Position numbers and translations under genes: made by a program. Source: Planctomycetota bacterium (GTDB lineage Bacteria > Planctomycetota > SKW154). From it: a stretch of 9,988 nt of DNA. Each line of letters begins with the position of its first letter. The stretch's first letter is position 1. The DNA lies in contig JAOAAR010000043.1 of assembly GCA_026418755.1 (NCBI GenBank), forward strand, positions 1 to 9,988. The letters run 5' to 3'. The notes under the pieces are model-generated. The model did not search any database. It was not told the origin of the DNA and saw nothing but the letters and a program-made list of their open reading frames with translations. Below, piece after piece: positions 1 to 6,873 of the stretch.

Positions 1-131
1 ATGTTGTCCCGAGCAGCAGCGTTGTCAACCAACACCCTGATGACTTCTCCCCCAGAAGATTCTTCTATCGCCTCTTTGGTGAGAATGACAGGCTTCGGGC
101 AGGGAAGCCCACGGGCATCTATCAGTTTCAT
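1..131 (-). CDS. yedF: YedF/TusA-family protein, 5' part only (runs off the left edge)
   Basis: Only the first 43 codons are present; the gene continues beyond base 1. The product begins MKLIDARGLPCPKPV, the hallmark TusA/SirA/YedF start: a strand followed by the Cys-Pro-x-Pro motif (CPKP, Cys at residue 10), the residue that carries persulfide sulfur in TusA. The later stretch RVLVDNAAARDN resembles YedF, the two-domain protein linked to selenium metabolism, more than the short TusA, but the length needed to decide is outside the window. The start is the ATG at 129-131, preceded on the minus strand by AGGAGG with a 7-base spacer. It is divergent from the von Willebrand protein. TusA would be a sulfur relay protein for tRNA thiolation or cofactor synthesis; YedF proteins are usually found near selenium-use genes. 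Confidence 0.8.
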   Translation of the reverse strand, partial: MKLIDARGLPCPKPVILTKEAIEESSGGEVIRVLVDNAAARDN

Positions 132-164
132 AAGAGAGCCTCCTCTTGTCTCCGCAGACTTAAT

Positions 165-173
165 GATATAGCA
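165..173 (-). promoter_or_regulatory. possible extended -10 for the yedF-type gene
   Basis: On the minus strand this reads TGC followed by TATATC, an extended -10 with 4 of 6 matches, about 34 bases before the ATG, leaving a short leader that contains the AGGAGG ribosome site. No good -35 box is visible at 16-18 bases, so the call is weak. Confidence 0.25.
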
Positions 174-306
174 GACGCAACGCTAAACAAATCGGAAAAT
201 CCAATGAATAACAGTCTTTTTATCTGTAAAATAAAAAAGAGGGAACCGTTTGCCCTTCTTTATCGACTAATAATATGGCAGGCGAGTTTGTTGGAGGTTG
301 ATAAAG

Positions 307-1293
307 ATGAGGAAGATGATGGCAGTTCTTGTGGTGATTTGCATATGCATCCCAGGCTTCGGACAGGAGGAGAAGAAGGAGAAGCAGCCAAAGATTGATG
401 TGGTGTTTGTGATAGACACAACAGGTTCGATGGGCTGGGCAATTGAACAAGCGAAAGAAAAAATCTGGGAGATTGTGAACGAGATTGCGAGTGGCAAACC
501 TACTCCCATCGTCCGTGTGGGGCTGGTAGCGTATAAAGACAAAGGAGATGAATATGTGACGAAGAAGTTCAATATAACGGAAGACATCGATTCTGTGCAT
601 AAAGAATTGAAATCATACAGAGCATCAGGAGGTGGGGATTGGCCGGAGCATGTTTCGAGAGCGCTTGTTGAGGCAGTAAATGATTTGAACTGGGACAAAG
701 AGGAAGAGACTTTGAAGATGCTCTTTTTGATAGGAGATGCGCCGCCGCACGAAGATTACGATGACGGGTTTGACTGGCGAAAAGCGTGTGAAGACGCGCA
801 GAAGAAAGGAATCATCATAAACACTATCAGTTGCGGAGGAGCAAATGAAGCCGTCTGGAAAGAGATAGCGCGCAAAGGGGAAGGAGTTTATAAACTGCTG
901 TTAGAAAGAGCGGCACAAACAGCAGGAAGAGTTAGTAGAGAGGCAGAGTTCGGCAGAGGTGGAGGTGGAAAAGAGGCTTCCGCTGTACCTGGTAAATCTG
1001 CACCTGGTGGAGTCGAATCAAGTTGGAGAAACAAACTGAAAGATGTTGCTGATGGAAAACGGAAGGTTGAAGATTTGAAGGAAGAGGAGATGCCTGAAAC
1101 CTTGCGCAAAATGAAACCAGAAGAGCGAACAAAAGAAATAGAGAGAATGGTCGAGGAAGTCAGAAAAGAGGAAAGTGAGTTCGAAAAAGCCATTACTGAG
1201 ATAATCAAGAAGAAGGCGGCAGAAAAAGGAATAGAATACGACAAAGAGAAGAAAGGAGATGAGAAGAAAGAAAAGGAGGGAGAGAAGAAATAA
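307..1293 (+). CDS. secreted von Willebrand factor A-domain protein with a Lys/Glu-rich tail
   Basis: 328 residues. Residues 1-20 form a signal peptide (two Lys/Arg, then a hydrophobic run, ending near GFGQ). Residues 30-200 are a vWA fold: strand DVVFVID followed by the metal-site motif D37-T-T-G-S41-M, then GGGD (108-111) and a strand ending in LIGD (D144), which supply the other MIDAS positions. The GGGDxPE form resembles the vWA domain of VwkA-type alpha-kinases, but no kinase domain is present. Residues 215-235 are a Gly/Ala/Ser-rich linker, and 240-328 is a highly charged, probably helical region ending in a KE-rich tail. vWA domains bind protein partners through a divalent metal; the partner is unknown. 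The ATG at 307 is chosen because GGAGG (293-297) lies 9 bases before it; the in-frame TTG at 298 directly abuts that site. No convincing promoter was found in 139-297. Confidence 0.8.
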   Translation: MRKMMAVLVVICICIPGFGQEEKKEKQPKIDVVFVIDTTGSMGWAIEQAKEKIWEIVNEIASGKPTPIVRVGLVAYKDKGDEYVTKKFNITEDIDSVHKELKSYRASGGGDWPEHVSRALVEAVNDLNWDKEEETLKMLFLIGDAPPHEDYDDGFDWRKACEDAQKKGIIINTISCGGANEAVWKEIARKGEGVYKLLLERAAQTAGRVSREAEFGRGGGGKEASAVPGKSAPGGVESSWRNKLKDVADGKRKVEDLKEEEMPETLRKMKPEERTKEIERMVEEVRKEESEFEKAITEIIKKKAAEKGIEYDKEKKGDEKKEKEGEKK

Positions 1294-1296
1294 AAT

Positions 1297-1752
1297 TCAG
1301 GTTTCCTTGAGTAAAGCGGCGATGCGACTGATAAGTTCAGGAATCGCCGCTTTTATTTCGGGTGAAAGTCCCTCCCTGAAGGTATGTACATCCTTCACCT
1401 CGACAGCGAAAACGGTTATCTCGTCTGGGATAAGAAGTTTTAACTCTCGGGCTAATGCGAGTGCGGTTGCGAAGTCGGCATCGTGGACGCAAGAGAGGCG
1501 GGGGTGTGAAAACACCTCATCGGCGGTAAGTTGATGAATACGACCTGGATTCTCTCCAACGATGGAATCAACAAGAATTGCACGCTGGTAGCCGTATAGA
1601 ATCTCGAGCAGTTGAAGCCCTCCGACAGCAGCCTCGATGTAAGCAGCAGAATCGGGGAGAACCCTCTTAAGTTCGCGGACCGCAACGATTCCAAGACCGT
1701 CATCACCCATTATCTCGTTGCCGATTCCCACAACAACGGTCTTTGTCACCAT
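1297..1752 (-). CDS. [NiFe]-hydrogenase maturation protease (peptidase M52, HycI/HybD type)
   Basis: 151 residues, the usual length for the family. It removes the C-terminal extension from a [NiFe]-hydrogenase large subunit after nickel insertion, in the cytoplasm. The N terminus shows the family motif GIGNEIMGDDGLG (residues 9-21). By alignment with E. coli HybD (Glu16, Asp62, His93), the nickel-sensing residues would be Asp18, Asp62 (ILVDSI) and His90 (SCVHDADF). The GG-LxLLE segment (44-50) and the C-terminal GLSPEIKAAIPELI are also typical. No hydrogenase structural gene or hyp gene lies in the window, so the substrate is unknown. The gene is tail to tail with the vWA gene (3 bases between stops) and divergent from the acyl-CoA synthetase. 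A strong promoter lies upstream; the ribosome site is modest (GGATGG or GAGGTG region). Confidence 0.92.
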   Translation of the reverse strand: MVTKTVVVGIGNEIMGDDGLGIVAVRELKRVLPDSAAYIEAAVGGLQLLEILYGYQRAILVDSIVGENPGRIHQLTADEVFSHPRLSCVHDADFATALALARELKLLIPDEITVFAVEVKDVHTFREGLSPEIKAAIPELISRIAALLKET

Positions 1753-1785
1753 CTATCGCCATCCAACACCTCACTCTACGAAACT

Positions 1786-1813
1786 ATCATAAAAGAAACA
1801 AAAGGATTGTCAA
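1786..1813 (-). promoter_or_regulatory. sigma-70-type promoter of the hydrogenase maturation protease
   Basis: On the minus strand, a perfect -35 TTGACA (1813-1808), a 16-base spacer and TATGAT (1791-1786, 5 of 6). Transcription would start near 1779, leaving about 27 bases of leader. The -35 and the four bases after it (TTGACAATCC) are repeated in inverted orientation at 1878-1887. Confidence 0.7.
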
Positions 1814-1877
1814 AGGAAGAGAAAATTTCAACTCACAAATTATGTTTATGTGGGAGAAGAGAACATTGTAAGCCTAC

Positions 1878-1906
1878 TTGACAATCCGTTTCTCATATGC
1901 TAAAAA
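1878..1906 (+). promoter_or_regulatory. sigma-70-type promoter of the acyl-CoA synthetase
   Basis: Perfect -35 TTGACA (1878-1883), 17-base spacer, and TAAAAA (1901-1906, 4 of 6) preceded by TGC, an extended -10. The start point would be near 1913, about 25 bases before the GTG start at 1938. It diverges from the promoter at 1786-1813. Confidence 0.6.
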
Positions 1907-1937
1907 TTTTATCATCTTAGGTAAAGGCAGAGTTTTT

Positions 1938-3461
1938 GTGATAGGGTTTGAGAAGAGGAGTATCACGGAAGTAGTTGAAGAGACTGCAAGACGAGTTCCG
2001 CGCAAAACAGCAATCATCTATGAGAGAGAAAGAATCACTTATTCAGAATTGATTCGACGCAAGCAGGAGATAACCTCATTCCTGCACTCATTAGGAGTGA
2101 GAAATGGCGACAGAATTGCGTTTCTTCTGAGCAACCGTCCTGAGTATGCTACCTTTTCTCTGGCGGCTTTTTCTCTTGGTGCACAGGTTGTTCCCCTTAA
2201 CACTCGTCTTGCATCTGATGAGATTCTTTTTATCTTAACTGATTCTTCTTCTCGAATCTTCGTGACTGAGCAGATGTTCATTGAAGTTGCAGCATCTGCG
2301 ATAAAGAGAGGCACATCTATTGAACACTTAATCAATGTAGACAAAATGGGCTTTGCAGACAGTAAGCCGATAGAAGAGTCCGAGCAAGTATCTCCTGACT
2401 CTATCGCGCTCATCGCATACACATCAGGAACGACCGGTCTGTTAAAAGGGGCACAACTCTCTCACAAAAACCTGCTTTCTAACGCCTTTGCCTGTCTTGA
2501 GACCATCGAGTTGCACCCGAAAGACAATTTTCTTTGCATCTTGCCACTTTCTCACACATTCCCCTTTACCGTTTGCCTTCTGGTGCCGCTTCTATCAGGC
2601 ACCACCGTAACGCTCATCCCTTCCGTAAAACATTTCAAACAGGTTATGAAGAGTGTTTTTAAGAACCGAGTCACAATCTTTGTCGGCATTCCGCAAATCT
2701 ACCGCGCTATGGCGAACGCCCCCGCGCCTGGAATCGTTGCCCGTTTCTTTCTCCGTTTTTTGAACCCTCTCCGCCTTTGCATTTCAGGCGCAGACCCTCT
2801 ACCGACCGACATTCTCGACGCTTTCGAGCGCCGCTTCAAAATCCCCCTCCTTGAAGGTTATGGGCTCACAGAAGCCTCCCCTGTTGTCACATTCAATCTC
2901 CCCAGGAATCGAAAGAAAGGTTCTGTTGGGATTCCTCTGAAAGGTGTTGAGGTGCGCGTTCTCTCCGAAGAGACCGGCGCCCTTTCGCATTGCGGAGAAG
3001 GTGAACTATGCGTGAAAGGTGACAATGTTATGGCAGGTTATCTCAACCGCCCTTTTGAAACATCCAAATGTATAGTGGATGGCTGGCTTCGCACAGGAGA
3101 TATTGCTAGAATCGACGAGGAAGGGTTCGTCCACATCATCGGCAGGAAGAAAGATATGATAAGCGTAAAAGGGCTTAAGATTTATCCACCAGAAGTAGAG
3201 ATGGTGCTTATGAACCACCCTGCTGTTGCTGACTGCGCCGTTTTTGGCATCCCCGACGAGCAGTCAGGCGAGGTTCCTGCCGCTGCTGTTATCTTAAAAG
3301 AGAACTTTCAGACGACACCTAACTCTCTCAAGTCCTTTCTAAAAGAACACATTGCTGACTACAAGATTCCTCGCAAGATTCTGTTTCTTGAAGAGTTGCC
3401 TAAAACCGCCACGGGAAAAGTTCGTCGTCATATTCTCTCTTCCCTCTACAGGCAGAAATAA
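1938..3461 (+). CDS. AMP-forming acyl-CoA synthetase (long-chain fatty acid-CoA ligase type)
   Basis: 507 residues from a GTG start. It activates a carboxylic acid with ATP and CoA through an acyl-adenylate. The ANL-superfamily motifs are in order: P-loop YTSGTTGLLKG (161-171), PLSHTFPF (about 203-210), YGLTEASP (308-315), GWLRTGD (382-388), the hinge GRKKDMISVKG (about 402-412), and PKTATGK near the C terminus with the adenylation lysine K494. The fold and length fit FadD/medium-to-long-chain ligases; the chain-length preference cannot be read from sequence. The open frame reaches back to TTG 1878, but that triplet is the -35 box of a good promoter; GTG 1938 gives the usual family N terminus (short lead, then VVEETARRVPRKTAI) with a purine-rich site (GGCAGAG) before it. 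It stands alone between a divergent promoter and the next gene's own promoter. Arg codons are mostly CGN, unlike the AGA-rich vWA gene. Confidence 0.9.
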   Translation: MIGFEKRSITEVVEETARRVPRKTAIIYERERITYSELIRRKQEITSFLHSLGVRNGDRIAFLLSNRPEYATFSLAAFSLGAQVVPLNTRLASDEILFILTDSSSRIFVTEQMFIEVAASAIKRGTSIEHLINVDKMGFADSKPIEESEQVSPDSIALIAYTSGTTGLLKGAQLSHKNLLSNAFACLETIELHPKDNFLCILPLSHTFPFTVCLLVPLLSGTTVTLIPSVKHFKQVMKSVFKNRVTIFVGIPQIYRAMANAPAPGIVARFFLRFLNPLRLCISGADPLPTDILDAFERRFKIPLLEGYGLTEASPVVTFNLPRNRKKGSVGIPLKGVEVRVLSEETGALSHCGEGELCVKGDNVMAGYLNRPFETSKCIVDGWLRTGDIARIDEEGFVHIIGRKKDMISVKGLKIYPPEVEMVLMNHPAVADCAVFGIPDEQSGEVPAAAVILKENFQTTPNSLKSFLKEHIADYKIPRKILFLEELPKTATGKVRRHILSSLYRQK

Positions 3462-3509
3462 CTCTGCAGAATTGTTGAGTCTTTATTGAACCGCCTCGAT
3501 TTGAAACCT

Positions 3510-3539
3510 TTGATGTTCCAAGCCCGTTTGTGCTATAAT
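3510..3539 (+). promoter_or_regulatory. promoter of the M23 peptidase gene
   Basis: TTGATG (3510-3515, 4 of 6), an 18-base spacer ending in TGC, and a perfect TATAAT (3534-3539), so a consensus extended -10. Transcription would start near 3546, giving a leader of about 23 bases that holds AAGGA before the ATG at 3569. No convincing terminator for the preceding gene is seen in 3462-3509. Confidence 0.7.
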
Positions 3540-3568
3540 AACCTCGTCGCTCGCTGAAGGATGGAGTT

Positions 3569-4720
3569 ATGGTCTCCTGTTTTTTACGCTTCAGGCTGTT
3601 CCTAATGGCATTTGTTGTGCTTTTGTTAAGTGGAGATAAAGCGTCTCCAGGTCCGCAGGAAGTTGTCTATTATCTGCCGCTCGAATACGGCGCCACTTCT
3701 GTAATGAACCGCGGTAACAACGATGCCCCGACTCACGCCGAGGTATGGAACAGGTTTGCATTTGACTTTGAGATTCCAGAAGGGACACCTGTCGTTGCAT
3801 CCGCTGACGGGACGGTTGTTATGGTAAAAGAGGACACGAAAGGTCCAACAGGCAGATGGGAGGACAACAATGTCGTTGTTATTCGACACGCCGACAACAA
3901 TGTAAGCGAATACGCACATTTGAAGCAGAACGGGGCGGTTGTAGAGGTAAATCAGAAAGTGATGAGAGGCGATCTGATAGGTTATTCAGGAAACACTGGA
4001 AACTCCGAAGGCGCCCATCTGCATTTCTGTCTCAGGCAGGGCGACTATCCAACAGGCGAAAGTGTCCCTTGCAAGTTCGCCGATGTGGAGCAAAACAACG
4101 GGGTTCCAAGAAAAGGAGACAGAGTCACATCGAAAAATTTTCCCATTCGTTACGAAAGCGAGTATTTTCTCATCAAAACTTTCATACGGTTTTACAAACT
4201 CTCTCGTGAACTCGGATGCCTTGAAGCATCTTTATCAGGATGGGAGAGTTTTCAAAAGGTGAAGATTGACATGCCGCTTACGGTGCTTAAAGATGTGATA
4301 AGAGAAAGAGACGAGGTAGTCGAAGAGTATAAGAGAGCGGCATCTGAGGCGCTTAATGCATTGAAAAAGGCAAGAGAAGAGAAAGAGATAGAAACTGCCG
4401 TTCGGCTTGCAGTCTTGGGGGAGAGAGATTTTTCAAAAGCGGAAGAGAAGTCCGAGTTTTCCAAAATCCTGGGCGAATTGAAGAAGGAAGTAGGCTACAA
4501 AGAGGCGTTCTCTGCGCTCGAAAAAGAGTTAAAGTACAGAAGCGCTGTAGCAAACGCTATTAAAGAAGAAACAAAACTGGAAGAGAAGAAGAGAAAGGGG
4601 CAGAAGGTCTCTTACAATAGCCTCGTCAAGGAATACGAGAAAGCACTTTCCTTTGCACCAGCAGGAGAGATTTCCGAAAGCCTTAAAAAACATATTGAAG
4701 AACTGAAACTGAAGAAGTGA
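3569..4720 (+). CDS. secreted M23-family (LytM-like) metallopeptidase with a helical C-terminal region
   Basis: 383 residues. Residues 1-26 look like a signal peptide (Arg near the N terminus, then a strongly hydrophobic stretch at 10-20). Residues 55-155 match the M23/lysostaphin fold: FAFDFEIPEGTPVVASADGTVV (63-84), a strand with VIRH, then YAHL (H117), GDLIGYSGNTGN (134-145) and the H-x-H pair in AHLHF (H150, H152). Expected zinc ligands are D66 and H152 plus an upstream His, probably H56, because the classical His four residues before D66 is Arg here. The family cuts peptidoglycan cross-bridges or, when degenerate, regulates amidases. Residues about 195-383 are Lys/Glu-rich and probably helical, with no recognised domain; this tail is unusual for a plain M23 enzyme. 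Start ATG 3569 follows AAGGA (7-base spacer). It is transcribed from its own promoter and separated from the PHA operon by 261 bases. Confidence 0.85.
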   Translation: MVSCFLRFRLFLMAFVVLLLSGDKASPGPQEVVYYLPLEYGATSVMNRGNNDAPTHAEVWNRFAFDFEIPEGTPVVASADGTVVMVKEDTKGPTGRWEDNNVVVIRHADNNVSEYAHLKQNGAVVEVNQKVMRGDLIGYSGNTGNSEGAHLHFCLRQGDYPTGESVPCKFADVEQNNGVPRKGDRVTSKNFPIRYESEYFLIKTFIRFYKLSRELGCLEASLSGWESFQKVKIDMPLTVLKDVIRERDEVVEEYKRAASEALNALKKAREEKEIETAVRLAVLGERDFSKAEEKSEFSKILGELKKEVGYKEAFSALEKELKYRSAVANAIKEETKLEEKKRKGQKVSYNSLVKEYEKALSFAPAGEISESLKKHIEELKLKK

Positions 4721-4730
4721 TGTAATTCTG

Positions 4731-4748
4731 CTTTTCAGCGCTGCAAAG
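4731..4748. repeat. 18-bp near-perfect palindrome after the M23 gene
   Basis: CTTTTCAGCGCTGCAAAG reads as CTTT-x-CAGC / GCTG-x-AAAG, with one mismatched pair. There is no T-run after it, so it is not a standard terminator. It could be a protein-binding site or chance. The rest of 4721-4928 shows only a short hairpin (4791-4804, GAGTA/TACTC) and an A/T block at 4896-4905. Confidence 0.3.
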
Positions 4749-4928
4749 GAAACCAACATACCTGCTTAATGATTCAGCAGAAGGTTTCAAGAGTATTTTT
4801 ACTCCCCTAATATCCTCTTTATAGTAGCCCTTTGACCCTTTATCAGTCAGAGTAATGTGGTCTTTTTGTTTCCTCACCGTCTGCCTAACGAACCCAAAAA
4901 TTTTTGCTAAACAAATCCTAAAAATCTA

Positions 4929-4956
4929 TTGACTCTTCTTGGGTCAGGACTAAACT
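4929..4956 (+). promoter_or_regulatory. promoter of the PHA operon
   Basis: TTGACT (4929-4934, 5 of 6), a 16-base spacer and TAAACT (4951-4956, 4 of 6). The start would be near 4963, about 20 bases before the reductase ATG. It is the only reasonable promoter seen between 4721 and the end of the operon. Confidence 0.55.
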
Positions 4957-4981
4957 CTTTATTTCCTTTGGAGGAAGAAGA

Positions 4982-5725
4982 ATGGGGCTCGAAGGAAAAG
5001 TAGCGGTTGTTACAGGTGCCGCAAGGGGTATAGGTAAGACTATTGCGGTTGCACTCGCAAGACAGGGAGCTGATATAGCCGTCTGCGATATAGTCACCGA
5101 AGACAAGGCGAAATCCGCCATGGATGAGATAAAGGCTTCTAAACGGAGGGCAGAGTTCTTCCAGATGGATGTCTCCTCTCCTGAAAGCGTCAACAAGGCT
5201 AAAGACGCAATATTGGACAAGTTGGGGACGGTTGACATTCTCATCAACAATGCCGGGATAACGAGAGACAAATTGTTCAAGAATATGGATGCGAAGATGT
5301 GGCGTGATGTTATTTCCATAAATCTGGACGGTGTATTTTACTGTACCAGCGCCTTTCTACCGACCATAGTTTCGAAGGGATGGGGACGAATAATCAGCAT
5401 TTCGTCCGTTGTAGGACAGATGGGAAACATCGGTCAGGTTAACTATGCCGCTTCAAAAGCAGGAGTAATTGGTTTCACCAAGTCTCTAGCGAGGGAAGTG
5501 GCTAGGAATGGTGTGACAGTCAACGCTGTTGCTCCGGGGTTCGTTGAAACAGATATGACGGCTGTTATACCGCCCGATGTACGGGAGAAGATAATGGCTT
5601 TGATACCGCTCAAGCGGTTCGCGACACCCGAAGAGATAGCATATGTTGTTACATTTTTGTGCGACGAGAGAGCGAACTATATAACAGGACAGGTAATAGC
5701 AATTAATGGTGGGATGTATATGTAG
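4982..5725 (+). CDS. phaB: 3-oxoacyl-(CoA/ACP) reductase, FabG/PhaB type (SDR family)
   Basis: 247 residues, typical for classical short-chain dehydrogenases. It shows the nucleotide motif TGAARGIG (11-18), NNAG (89-92) and the catalytic set N114, S142, Y155, K159 in the YxxxK pattern; the C-terminal IPLKRFATPEEIA and NGGMYM are typical of FabG/PhaB. By sequence alone this is FabG-like. Its place as first gene before phaE and phaC argues for reduction of acetoacetyl-CoA (or another 3-oxoacyl-CoA) to the (R)-3-hydroxyacyl-CoA used for PHA. Residue D36 at the end of the second strand would favour NADH, although R15 in the glycine loop is compatible with NADPH. GGAGG lies 7 bases before the ATG, and a promoter is just upstream. 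The next gene starts 18 bases after the stop. Confidence 0.85.
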   Translation: MGLEGKVAVVTGAARGIGKTIAVALARQGADIAVCDIVTEDKAKSAMDEIKASKRRAEFFQMDVSSPESVNKAKDAILDKLGTVDILINNAGITRDKLFKNMDAKMWRDVISINLDGVFYCTSAFLPTIVSKGWGRIISISSVVGQMGNIGQVNYAASKAGVIGFTKSLAREVARNGVTVNAVAPGFVETDMTAVIPPDVREKIMALIPLKRFATPEEIAYVVTFLCDERANYITGQVIAINGGMYM

Positions 5726-5743
5726 TTTTGGCGGGGTTTAGAG

Positions 5744-6826
5744 ATGGACCACAAGAACTTTCTGGATGACATTCTGAGTGGTTTCACAGGGGCTATGGGC
5801 AACATTGGTGCCTCCTGGTTTAGCCAATGGAAGCGGATAATCGAGGAGGTTGTCGAGGCTGCAGAACCTCTGCTGAAAGGAGAAGGATTTAAACCGGACG
5901 ATTTGAAGCGCTTGTACGAGACAGCGTTAGGTAGCCTGATTGCGGCTTCCGAGTGGGCGTTCCACAGAGACACAATTTATGGAATTCTGAACGCTGCCAG
6001 GCTGCAAGCAAGCCTTCTTCGCTTCTGGACTGACCTTGAACGAGCAATAAATGTGCCCAACGCCGTCGATAATGTTCGTTCCGTTACGGAGCAGTGGCGC
6101 AACACCGCACGCGATATCTTCAAAGGTGTCATTGCGCAACCACTGATTCACCCATTCAAAGGTTTACTGGAGTCCCTATCTCCACCCGCAGAGGCCGAGA
6201 TGCTTCGGAGTATTTACAGTGATGCCTCCGGCAATCTCAACAAGGTTATAAGACTCTGGTTAGAAACCTTAGAAAGAGCTTTAGAGAGCGTAGGCAGCAC
6301 CTTGAGTGGAAGGGACATCGGACGATGGAAGGAAGTGTATGAAGGATGGAAAAAGGCATATGAGGAAACCGTAGGGAAACTGCTCAAAACCCCGCAAGTG
6401 GGTCCTGTTCGTGTTCCTACGGAAATATTCCTTCACACGATGGATTCTGCCATTCGTTACCTTGCTGCGATGAATGATTTCTACCTCATGCTTCAAGCCC
6501 GCTGGTTGGAAGCAATGGAAGAAGTGGCCGAGCAGATGCCACAGATTTATGAGCAGGGAAAGGGAGCAGAGACATTCAGGAAGTTCTACGAACTTGTAAT
6601 CCAGACTGCGGAGCGCCATTACAACGAGATGTTCAGGTCCGCCTCTTTCAAAGAGATGCTTTCTCTTGTGTCAGACACAATGCTGGATTTCACGAAAGAC
6701 AGGCAAGAACTGCTTGACTGGGTAATGAAGAATTTGACTCTTCCAACTCGAAAAGAGGTGGACGAGTTGCAGAAAGAAGTTTTCGGTTTGAAGAAGAGAA
6801 TCAAGGAGTTAGCAGGTAAAAAATGA
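5744..6826 (+). CDS. phaE: class III PHA synthase subunit PhaE
   Basis: 360 residues, close to the about 357 of Allochromatium vinosum PhaE. It has no catalytic motif, as expected: PhaE pairs with PhaC and is required for full activity. It is almost all helical and rich in Trp/Tyr/Phe. Recognisable blocks are the W-x-E-x-Y-x-x-W-x-x-x-Y region (195-206), FRSASFKEML (297-306), and the C-terminal signature LTLPTRKEVDELQKEV (331-346) followed by a short coiled coil, which matches the conserved NLPTRSEVD-type end of PhaE proteins. It lies 18 bases after the reductase and 47 bases before phaC with no promoter between, so it is cotranscribed. The spacer upstream has GGCGGGG as a possible ribosome site. 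The identification rests on the C-terminal motif plus the adjacent phaC; the N-terminal half is divergent. Confidence 0.88.
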   Translation: MDHKNFLDDILSGFTGAMGNIGASWFSQWKRIIEEVVEAAEPLLKGEGFKPDDLKRLYETALGSLIAASEWAFHRDTIYGILNAARLQASLLRFWTDLERAINVPNAVDNVRSVTEQWRNTARDIFKGVIAQPLIHPFKGLLESLSPPAEAEMLRSIYSDASGNLNKVIRLWLETLERALESVGSTLSGRDIGRWKEVYEGWKKAYEETVGKLLKTPQVGPVRVPTEIFLHTMDSAIRYLAAMNDFYLMLQARWLEAMEEVAEQMPQIYEQGKGAETFRKFYELVIQTAERHYNEMFRSASFKEMLSLVSDTMLDFTKDRQELLDWVMKNLTLPTRKEVDELQKEVFGLKKRIKELAGKK

Positions 6827-6873
6827 TGTGGAAAAATGCCTTGATTAAGAGGTGATAGTTAGGAGTAGCAGGC

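Noticed and set aside
233..261. A hairpin AAAGAGGG / CCCTTCTTT with one bulge, followed on the minus strand by a T-rich run, as a leftward terminator.
   Set aside because: No leftward gene ends here; it lies in the divergent leader between yedF and the vWA gene. The stem is short and bulged with a 9-base loop.
250..276. TTGCCC (250-255) with TAATAT (271-276) as promoter of the vWA gene.
   Set aside because: The spacer is 15 bases and each box matches only 4 of 6; too weak in this A/T-rich leader to annotate.
4791..4804. Short hairpin GAGTA-TTTT-TACTC as terminator of the M23 gene.
   Set aside because: Only 5 weak base pairs, and it is followed by CCCC rather than a T-run.
4683..4877. A 64-codon leftward frame starting with GTG between the M23 gene and the PHA operon.
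   Set aside because: It has no good ribosome site, overlaps the end of the M23 gene on the opposite strand and shows no recognisable motif.
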